Source: DATFYI01 sp035315125
GTDB taxonomy: Bacteria; Chloroflexota; Anaerolineae; Anaerolineales; Anaerolineaceae
Direction of reading: 5' to 3'
Length of the DNA stretch: 13,993 bases
Assembly (NCBI GenBank): GCA_035315125.1
Contig: DATFYI010000062.1
Coordinates: 1 to 13,993 of the forward strand
Part shown: piece after piece, positions 1 to 5,136 of the stretch
How the letters are laid out: each line of letters opens with the position of its first letter
How positions within the stretch are numbered: the stretch's first letter is position 1
Translations under genes and position numbers: made by a program
The notes under the pieces: generated by a model
What the model saw: the letters and a program-made list of their open reading frames with translations, nothing else
Databases searched by the model: none
Told to the model about the DNA's origin: nothing

Positions 1-542
1 TGATACCATGGCTTCCCATTGTCATCTTTTACCAATCCCGTGATCCAATATGTAGTGCCATAATACAAACGGTATGCAACGATATCTGCTTTTTTGTAGG
101 ACCAGAATGAATCCGTAAACGGCACCGTTACTTCGGCCAACCGCCCAGTTTCTGGAAAATCCTGTTCAACCGGGTTGAGTTGGATATCAACTGGCTGGAC
201 AACACCAGAATGGACGTATCCGTTGCCGTTCAATTCATACCAGATACGGTTATAACTTGGCTGATCATCTCCAATGGTGATTTTTGTAATTGGGAGAACC
301 AGATCACAAATATATGCATTTAATACTTTTCCAGAAAATGATGGGCGGTCATAGACCAGGGCATTGTTGTTGATAATCCGGCCCAGATGCGGTAATTGTT
401 GGTCAAATTCATCTCCAAATTTAAGTGTAGAAAAATTACCGGTGAGAGGCAGCAAAAAAAGAGAGAAAAGCGAAGTGCCTGCCAGCTTCAGGAAGTCTCG
501 CCGGGTAAAATTGGCCAGGTGCCTTTCAAACAGTGTCTGCAT
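1..542 (-). CDS. Tat-exported cell-wall protein, probable L,D-transpeptidase (3' end outside window)
   Basis: The reading frame is open from an ATG at 542 to the window edge, giving 180 N-terminal residues. Residues 13-19 read TRRDFLK, a near-perfect twin-arginine motif. A hydrophobic stretch follows (about 20-36), so export by the Tat pathway is likely. The segment after it (LGRIINNNALVYDRPS, about 53-68, through to the GYVHSGVVQ region) resembles the SH3-like N-terminal half that I associate with Chloroflexota YkuD L,D-transpeptidases. The catalytic SHGC half would lie beyond the left edge, so the enzyme assignment is inference. The start follows the TGA of the upstream L,D-transpeptidase gene by 3 bases. 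There is no clear Shine-Dalgarno of its own, which suggests translational coupling as the third gene of a wall operon. The alternative is a Tat-exported SH3-type wall-binding protein without transpeptidase activity. Confidence 0.7.
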   Translation of the reverse strand, partial: MQTLFERHLANFTRRDFLKLAGTSLFSLFLLPLTGNFSTLKFGDEFDQQLPHLGRIINNNALVYDRPSFSGKVLNAYICDLVLPITKITIGDDQPSYNRIWYELNGNGYVHSGVVQPVDIQLNPVEQDFPETGRLAEVTVPFTDSFWSYKKADIVAYRLYYGTTYWITGLVKDDNGKPWY

Positions 543-545
543 TGA

Positions 546-1667
546 TCAGTAATGAATATTAACCAGCGTACCGACCGAAGCCCAATTAAACAACCAGGCA
601 GCATCTGGCGTGGATAAATTGACGCATCCATGGCTCATCGGATGGCCAAAATTATGGTGCCAATATGTGCCGTGCAACCCGTAACCCTGGTAGAAATACA
701 TCACGTAAGGGACATTTGGCAAATTATAGCCAGGGCCTTTCATATTTGCATATCGGTATTTCACGTAAATATGAAACTCTCCGGTCACAGTTGGATGTGC
801 TGCCACCCCGGTGGAGACAAGAAATGATCGAACGACCTGATTGCCTTGATAGGCGTAGGCCGTCTGGGAGCTCAAATCCACATCTACCCAGCGTTGGTTG
901 GCTTGAATATCCGATGGTATTTTCGCGTTGCTGGGATGGATTGGCTGGTTGGATTGGGGCACTGCAGTTGGAGGTAGACGTGTGCTGGTAGGCCTAAGAG
1001 TTTTTGTGGGGGTTGCCGTAGGCGTAGTGGTGAAAGTCGGCGTTGGAGTAAAGGTAGCAGTGGGTGTTTGGGTAGGTGTTTGAGTTGGAGTGAAAGTGGC
1101 AGTGGGAGTTAGTGAGGGTTTCAATCCAACACTGATCGATTTTGGAGCTGAACCATTTTGCCCAAATACTACCCAATAATTGGGAAGGGCCAGCCAGGCG
1201 ATCAATGCGACCATGAAAAGCAGAACCGCCGCTAAAGCCGGAATTAGAATTATCCAGCTCCTGGCGGGCTGTTTCTTAACCGGCCTGCTGCGCCGGATGG
1301 CGACCGGACCAGTCTGTTCCAGTGAGGCTTGAACTTTATGCAGAATAACCGGGCCCGTTTGTTCAACGGAGTCAATTCTCAAGGTGTGTGCGGCGCCCTG
1401 ATTGCTGCGTAGACGTTTTACCGCCCAATGGATGCCTTGTCGAGCACGTTGGCTGGCTGGGTTCGCCTGGAGAGCCCGGTTAAAGTATTTGAGACTTTCA
1501 ACAGGGCTGCTGACAGCTGCTAAAATCAGCCAGGGATCTTCCGTTTCTGGCGCCAATTGTGCAGCTTGGGCAGCCAGCAAACGCGCTCGAGCGTGATCAC
1601 TTTGCTGTAAAGCCTGCAAGGCCTGCTGGACAAATTGGCGTGACCGGTCAGTGCTGGAACTGCTCAT
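546..1667 (-). CDS. TPR-like, membrane-anchored YkuD L,D-transpeptidase
   Basis: A 373-residue protein predicted to make 3-3 peptidoglycan cross-links, or to attach substrates to peptidoglycan, outside the membrane. Four parts can be seen. Residues about 8-88 are a helical, Ala/Gln-rich TPR-like segment. Residues 138-165 form one transmembrane helix. Residues 187-235 are a low-complexity Thr-Pro linker. Residues 258-373 form the YkuD domain. The catalytic signature is clear: H332 in GLHGTYW, then SHGCVNLS with H346 and nucleophile C348. The order implies the TPR-like part stays in the cytoplasm and the catalytic domain is held away from the membrane on the linker. The ATG overlaps the TGA of the amidase gene as ATGA, and a GAGGAA lies 11 bases upstream, so co-translation is likely. 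The fold and activity class are secure. The substrate and the TPR partner are unknown. Confidence 0.93.
   Translation of the reverse strand: MSSSSTDRSRQFVQQALQALQQSDHARARLLAAQAAQLAPETEDPWLILAAVSSPVESLKYFNRALQANPASQRARQGIHWAVKRLRSNQGAAHTLRIDSVEQTGPVILHKVQASLEQTGPVAIRRSRPVKKQPARSWIILIPALAAVLLFMVALIAWLALPNYWVVFGQNGSAPKSISVGLKPSLTPTATFTPTQTPTQTPTATFTPTPTFTTTPTATPTKTLRPTSTRLPPTAVPQSNQPIHPSNAKIPSDIQANQRWVDVDLSSQTAYAYQGNQVVRSFLVSTGVAAHPTVTGEFHIYVKYRYANMKGPGYNLPNVPYVMYFYQGYGLHGTYWHHNFGHPMSHGCVNLSTPDAAWLFNWASVGTLVNIHY
963..1109 (-). repeat. Thr-Pro-rich low-complexity coding repeat
   Basis: Imperfect short repeats of ACT/CCA-type codons on the minus strand encode the TPT, TAT and FTP runs at residues 187-235 of the L,D-transpeptidase. 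They form an extended, probably rod-like periplasmic or wall-spanning linker. The repeat keeps the reading frame. Such tracts are prone to slippage, so linker length may vary between strains (inference). Confidence 0.8.
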
Positions 1668-2476
1668 GGAGTTGGGATTTCCTCTTGCGGTATTATTTCA
1701 TTCTTGACAAAACAAAGAATACCATCTGAAATACCTTTTGCAACGACGTCAGTCTTTTGAGTTAATATTTGCCGGTCGAGGTTTAAGTAACCTGCCTCTA
1801 TAACTGCAGCCGTGGTATTACTATTGATTTCATCGAAGGTATGGTAAGTGGTCATATCCGCAGTAGTACTATTTGGATGGTAGTGCAAACCGGTATCGGA
1901 GCCATACCGTTGAGCTAAACAGTCGATCAGGTGGGTGGATTTTGCAGTATCCGTATTTGATCTGACGGCTGCTAATTTAAAGCCGGTTGCTTCACTGTCG
2001 ATAAAATCACATGAGTCAACATGAATTGATACTAACGCCAATCCTTGATATTGATTGAGACGTTTATCAAACTCTTGCATCAGGTCAACCCCGTAACCGG
2101 CATTTTGTAAATTTTGTTGCACGAGGGTAGCGATGCGCAGATTTACCTGTTGTTCGGTCAGGCCATCCTTGCAGACCGAGCCCGTATCACTGCCCCAATG
2201 GCCCGAGACAATTCCGATACGTGGGTTGGGAGAATTGGTAGGCGTAGGATAGGTTTTCGCTAATTGCTGAGGATTATTTTGAAGCTGGGTCAGCATTTGT
2301 TCGATCAACTGGTTTGAAAAAAGGTTGGCAGGCGTCCAAAGAGTAAATAAAGTGGCTATCAGGACGGATATGCTGACTACAGTTTGAATGGAATTCCAAA
2401 TACTGAATCTTTTTACAGTGGGCCGCGGGTCATGAGGTTGGGGTGTCGGGGTCTCGGGTGTAGTTTGGTCACTCAT
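1664..2476 (-). CDS. N-acetylmuramoyl-L-alanine amidase (Amidase_3), membrane-anchored
   Basis: A 270-residue zinc amidase that cleaves the bond between N-acetylmuramic acid and L-alanine in peptidoglycan. Residues 1-22 are a Pro/Thr-rich cytoplasmic tail, 25-48 an uncleaved-looking membrane anchor, and 50-85 a spacer. The catalytic domain spans about 86-258. The Amidase_3 residues are in order: H93 (GIVSGHWG), E108 (LTEQQVNL), H152 (VSIHVDSC) and the catalytic glutamate E227 (AVIEAGYLNLD). Extracytoplasmic cysteines 102, 156, 186 and 255 could form disulfides. Translation starts at the ATG at 2476, with AGGA a few bases upstream. It is the promoter-proximal gene of a unit that continues by a 4-base overlap into the L,D-transpeptidase, pairing a wall-cutting with a wall-linking enzyme. 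No AMIN or LysM-type targeting domain is visible, so localisation depends on the anchor. Confidence 0.92.
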   Translation of the reverse strand: MSDQTTPETPTPQPHDPRPTVKRFSIWNSIQTVVSISVLIATLFTLWTPANLFSNQLIEQMLTQLQNNPQQLAKTYPTPTNSPNPRIGIVSGHWGSDTGSVCKDGLTEQQVNLRIATLVQQNLQNAGYGVDLMQEFDKRLNQYQGLALVSIHVDSCDFIDSEATGFKLAAVRSNTDTAKSTHLIDCLAQRYGSDTGLHYHPNSTTADMTTYHTFDEINSNTTAAVIEAGYLNLDRQILTQKTDVVAKGISDGILCFVKNEIIPQEEIPTP

Positions 2477-2594
2477 TGGATTCCTATTAACCTATGGATA
2501 AATTAAATAATTCAACCAGCTAAAAACATTAATATTATTATCCTCTTTATTGCCTGTTTCGCAAGATATTTCGAGGGACAAAGCAGCTTGTTCT

Positions 2595-2600
2595 ATTATA
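2595..2600 (-). promoter_or_regulatory. Candidate -10 box for the amidase/L,D-transpeptidase operon
   Basis: The minus strand reads TATAAT here, with a weak -35 candidate (CTTATA, 2618-2623) 17 bases upstream. It lies 119 bases before the amidase start, which would leave a leader of roughly 110 bases. The -10 hexamer is perfect but the -35 matches only three consensus positions. The region is AT-rich, so chance matches are possible. Confidence 0.4.
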
Positions 2601-2626
2601 GGCAGCAGGACGGGTTGTATAAGAGT

Positions 2627-2632
2627 TATAAT
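2627..2632 (+). promoter_or_regulatory. Candidate -10 box for the flavin reductase/AMMECR1 unit
   Basis: A perfect TATAAT lies 38 bases before the ATG at 2671. It would start transcription near 2639 and give a leader of about 30 bases. That leader contains GGAG at 2657-2660. No convincing -35 hexamer sits at 16-18 bases upstream. It lies 26 bases from the opposing -10 box, a back-to-back arrangement. Confidence 0.45.
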
Positions 2633-2670
2633 ACTATTTAGAGATCAGAAATTTTTGGAGAAGAGATTAA

Positions 2671-3156
2671 ATGCCGCTGGATAGTGAATCTTTGCGTCAG
2701 GTTATGCGACGATGGCCTACTGGTGTTACAGTGGTTACCAGCCTTAACAAATCTGATTGTCACGGAATGACGGTAAATTCCTTTAGTTCGCTTTCTTTGG
2801 AACCTCCCTATGTTTCTGTAACTCTTGCCCGTGAGAGGCACACTTATAACCTTGTACAACAATCTGGTATATTTGGCATCAACATCCTTAACGAGGATAG
2901 TGCAGAAATTTCTGACCGTTTTGCAGGGAAATTTCCAGAAATATTAGATCGTTTTGCCGGTCTGGAGCTATTTACCCTTGTAACCGGCTCACCCTTGCTC
3001 AAAGTCGCAATTGCAAACCTGGACTGCCGGGTAGCTCACCAATATGCAATGCCGAATTCAACCTTATTTATCGGCGAGGTTCTGGCGGTTCACCTAGCTG
3101 ATGCAGGATGGCCTTTAGTATATCTTAACCGAGGATATCATAAGGTAGAAAAATGA
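2671..3156 (+). CDS. Flavin reductase-like (FMN-binding split-barrel) protein
   Basis: A 161-residue protein of the Flavin_Reduct (HpaC/DszD-like) family. These bind FMN or FAD and typically use NAD(P)H to supply reduced flavin to a partner. The family signature is plain. RRWPTGVTVVT near residues 13-23 is followed by GMTVNSFSSLSLEPPYVSV at about 32-50, then FGINIL and RFAGKF in the middle. The protein is of usual length for the single-domain family and has no signal peptide, so it is cytoplasmic. The ATG at 2671 has GGAG ten bases upstream. Its TGA overlaps the ATG of the AMMECR1-domain gene, so the two are very probably co-translated. No monooxygenase partner is visible next to it, so its electron acceptor is unknown. 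Some family members bind flavin without reductase activity. Confidence 0.9.
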   Translation: MPLDSESLRQVMRRWPTGVTVVTSLNKSDCHGMTVNSFSSLSLEPPYVSVTLARERHTYNLVQQSGIFGINILNEDSAEISDRFAGKFPEILDRFAGLELFTLVTGSPLLKVAIANLDCRVAHQYAMPNSTLFIGEVLAVHLADAGWPLVYLNRGYHKVEK

Positions 3157-3728
3157 ATACAGAAATGCTAACTGATCAAGATCGGCAAATCCTGCTACGA
3201 CTTGCCAGGCAATCCATTGAGTTGGCCGTCAAACAACTTCCAGCGATTGAATTGAACCTGGCAGAGTATAGTGACCCATTAAGGGCAAATGGTGCTTCAT
3301 TTGTAACCTTGACTGAAGACGGTGATTTACGCGGCTGCATTGGTGCGCTTGAACCTTACCAACCTCTGGTGCAAGATGTATGCGAGCACGCTGTATCGGC
3401 TGCCATGGAAGATTATCGCTTTCGCCCCGTGCGTCTTTCAGAGGTCCCCCTTCTGCACATAGAAATTTCCCGTTTGACACTCCCTGACCGCCTCGTGTAT
3501 AGCACTCCAGAACTATTGTTAAGCTTGTTACGACCTGGGATCGATGGGGTCATTATCCGGGATGGGTTACGCCGGGCCACATTTTTACCCCAGGTTTGGG
3601 AAAAGATACCTGACAAAGCTCAATTTATGACTCATCTCTGTCTAAAGATGGGGGGGCCGGGGAACCTTTGGCAATATAAACCTCTGCAGGTTTTTACATA
3701 CCAGGTAGAAGAATTTCAAGAAGAATAA
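3153..3728 (+). CDS. AMMECR1-domain protein (AmmeMemoRadiSam system protein A type)
   Basis: A 191-residue, essentially single-domain AMMECR1 protein. The diagnostic LRGCIG motif is at residues 59-64, preceded by GASFVTLTEDG. It is followed by the AAMEDYRFRPVRLSE and EISRL blocks, a GIDGVIIRDG strand and FLPQVW near 144-149. These match the family in order, and length is normal. The biochemical role of AMMECR1 is not settled. In prokaryotes it often accompanies a Memo-like protein and a radical SAM enzyme, neither of which is in this window. The ATG overlaps the TGA of the flavin-reductase gene (ATGA) and has AAGG seven bases upstream. A small cytoplasmic redox or modification module with the flavoprotein is an inference from this coupling. 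The gene ends 25 bases before the terminator hairpin. Confidence 0.92.
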   Translation: MNTEMLTDQDRQILLRLARQSIELAVKQLPAIELNLAEYSDPLRANGASFVTLTEDGDLRGCIGALEPYQPLVQDVCEHAVSAAMEDYRFRPVRLSEVPLLHIEISRLTLPDRLVYSTPELLLSLLRPGIDGVIIRDGLRRATFLPQVWEKIPDKAQFMTHLCLKMGGPGNLWQYKPLQVFTYQVEEFQEE

Positions 3729-3746
3729 GCTAAACCAGGCAATGTT

Positions 3747-3785
3747 AAAAAACAATCCCTGCCTTGTAAATGAAGGGCAGGGATT
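3747..3785 (-). terminator. Intrinsic terminator between convergent units
   Basis: The ten-base arm AATCCCTGCC (3754-3763) pairs perfectly with GGCAGGGATT (3776-3785) across a 12-base loop. On the minus strand the stem is followed by six Us (A-run at 3747-3752), a textbook arrangement that would end the transcript of the DUF4013 gene, whose stop is at 3807. On the plus strand the stem is followed only by an AT-rich TGTTTATAATTATT stretch, so it may also end the AMMECR1 transcript, less efficiently. Confidence 0.85.
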
Positions 3786-3806
3786 ATGTTTATAATTATT
3801 CTGAGC

Positions 3807-4481
3807 CTAATAAGCGGTTGGAGCGCTCGTTTGAATTGGGTTAGAAATGCCTTCACGGTACGCTTGCCCATAAAAATGTCCCATCACAGCCAGGGCATAG
3901 GTCGATGTGAATAACACGCCAATGATACATGCGATTAATCCCAGAGACGAAATGATACCGGCGACGATTCCTGCCAGCAAAACAATCAGGTAGGCTACCG
4001 GAGCTGTACGGATCAATGCAAATATCTCATTAAAGCTGAAACCAGCTCCAAGAGAGCCTTTGGCTGCAAAATTACCAATAGCCGCTGGTAGATAATAAGC
4101 CAACAATAGGGAGTAAATCAGCGAAAGACCACCACAGCACAATCCAATAATTGCAGTAATTGCTTGGGCAGAATTCGAGTTTTGCATGTTCTGTGTGATA
4201 TATGGGATGAAGTTGGTTGGTAAGCTGAAGATGAACAGTGGAATTGCATACACAAGCTCAATGATAAAGACTTGAAAACCTTTCGAAAGATGAGCGCCAA
4301 AGTCGATTTCAGGCAAAAGAGTTGGCTCGTTCTGGATTACTCGGCGAGTGATTTCAACTGACCAACCCAAAAGATAGATCTGGCCGATGATTGGGATAAT
4401 CGTGATTAAACCAACGATGAGTATTTTCTTGACCCAATCCGGGTCTTTAAACGGAAATGAGAACGCGAGAGAAAAATCCAT
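3807..4481 (-). CDS. DUF4013-family integral membrane protein
   Basis: A 224-residue hydrophobic protein whose start (FSFPFKDPDWVKKILIVGL) and overall pattern match DUF4013. This family is widespread in Chloroflexota, Firmicutes and archaea and has no established function. Hydrophobic segments lie at about 18-40, 71-95, 106-135 and 163-200, consistent with four or more membrane helices. Many Gly and Ile residues suggest a compact bundle. A strong Shine-Dalgarno, AAGGAGG at 4489-4495, sits seven bases before the ATG and makes this the best ribosome site in the window. It follows the second c-di-AMP-receptor-like gene by 39 bases on the same strand and is the last gene before the terminator. 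The strong site suggests higher output than its neighbours. A role as transporter or effector is only a guess from location. Confidence 0.85.
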   Translation of the reverse strand: MDFSLAFSFPFKDPDWVKKILIVGLITIIPIIGQIYLLGWSVEITRRVIQNEPTLLPEIDFGAHLSKGFQVFIIELVYAIPLFIFSLPTNFIPYITQNMQNSNSAQAITAIIGLCCGGLSLIYSLLLAYYLPAAIGNFAAKGSLGAGFSFNEIFALIRTAPVAYLIVLLAGIVAGIISSLGLIACIIGVLFTSTYALAVMGHFYGQAYREGISNPIQTSAPTAY

Positions 4482-4520
4482 GCTAGTTCCTCCTTAGAAA
4501 AGATTAGAAAATGAAATTTG

Positions 4521-4787
4521 TTAAATTTGGATAAATTGATCAACTTTTATAACAAAAATCGTTGCACGTTTTGCACCAGCGTCGGCTGGTGTGACGCAGT
4601 TCGCCCGAATGATCCCCAGCGCGTTTTCAACCTGATCATCTTCCAGCCCGATCATCAGTGTAGTACGACCATGTCTCAATAATCCCCCAGTTGATGCAAT
4701 CATCGTAACGCGGAAACTGGCAGCAGTTAAAGCGCGCGATACGGGCTCATTATCTGTGTCGTGAACAATTGCGAGTATGAGTTTCAT
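4521..4787 (-). CDS. Cyclic-di-AMP receptor-like PII-fold protein, short form (DarA/PstA family)
   Basis: An 88-residue PII-like protein. The start MKLILAIVHDTDNEPVSRAL, the STGGLLRHGRTTLMIG block (32-47) and the C-terminal ATIFVIKVDQF strand are characteristic of the DarA/PstA (DUF970, CdaR-type) family. These trimers bind cyclic-di-AMP and signal through their loops. Family members are usually about 109 residues, and the difference lies between residues 63 and 75. Where DarA has a long B-loop, this protein has only a short NCVTPADAGAKR turn. It is therefore a B-loop-less version. The ATG follows the TGA of the longer paralog by one base (TGACATG), with GAGGA inside the end of that gene, so the two are translationally coupled. 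Ligand binding is inferred from family membership. Confidence 0.87.
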   Translation of the reverse strand: MKLILAIVHDTDNEPVSRALTAASFRVTMIASTGGLLRHGRTTLMIGLEDDQVENALGIIRANCVTPADAGAKRATIFVIKVDQFIQI

Positions 4788-4788
4788 G

Positions 4789-5130
4789 TCAGATTTCCTC
4801 GTAATGATCTACATCCAGCGAGAAGATGGTTGCTCCGCCGATCGTGATGGGAGTTGGTGCAGGTAAGGGCAACGGTGCGCTTTCCAAAGGAACGGCGATA
4901 TATTCTATGCGTTGGCGACAGTTTTCCTGGAGAGCCCCGATTACATCTTTCTCATGGCCACGGGTGAAACCAATCAGAAGGGTTGCGTTCCTTCTGCCTA
5001 AAAATCCCCCCGTGCTGGGCAGGCGGGTGACAGATACATTCAATCTGGCAAGCGCTGTTTGCGCATTTTCAGCATCTTGTGATTGCACTACTGCGATTAA
5101 TAGAACCTGGTTTTCCTTATTCTCGTCCAT
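4789..5130 (-). CDS. Cyclic-di-AMP receptor-like PII-fold protein, long form (DarA/PstA family)
   Basis: A 113-residue paralog of the next gene. It aligns along its length: LLIAVVQSQDAENAQTALA at the start, STGGFLGRRNATLLIG at 39-54, and GGATIFSLDVDHYEEI at the end. It keeps an insertion of about 25 residues between these (about 75-98), rich in Pro and Leu (PLPLPAPTP), which takes the place of the DarA B-loop. Predicted function is cytosolic sensing of cyclic-di-AMP as a trimer, relayed to an unknown target. The short N-terminal extension MDENKENQ is charged and not conserved in the family. The gene starts six bases after the glycoside hydrolase stop, with AGGA overlapping that stop codon. 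A diadenylate cyclase should exist elsewhere in the genome if the assignment is right. Confidence 0.87.
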   Translation of the reverse strand: MDENKENQVLLIAVVQSQDAENAQTALARLNVSVTRLPSTGGFLGRRNATLLIGFTRGHEKDVIGALQENCRQRIEYIAVPLESAPLPLPAPTPITIGGATIFSLDVDHYEEI

Positions 5131-5136
5131 GGAGTC

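Noticed and set aside
364..552. A 62-codon plus-strand frame at the left end
   Set aside because: It is antisense to the Tat-exported protein, whose twin-arginine motif and family-like sequence are convincing on the minus strand.
963..1109. A CRISPR-like or tandem non-coding repeat
   Set aside because: The periodicity is codon-based and in frame with a coding Thr-Pro linker; there are no unique spacers.
994..1176. A 60-codon minus-strand frame rich in His, Asn and Tyr
   Set aside because: It is the Thr-Pro repeat of the L,D-transpeptidase gene read in a shifted frame; its odd composition comes from the repeat.
4521..4787. A classical GlnB/GlnK nitrogen regulator
   Set aside because: There is no T-loop uridylylation tyrosine context, and no amtB or glnA neighbour. 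The STGGLLRHGRTTLMIG block is that of the DarA/PstA family.
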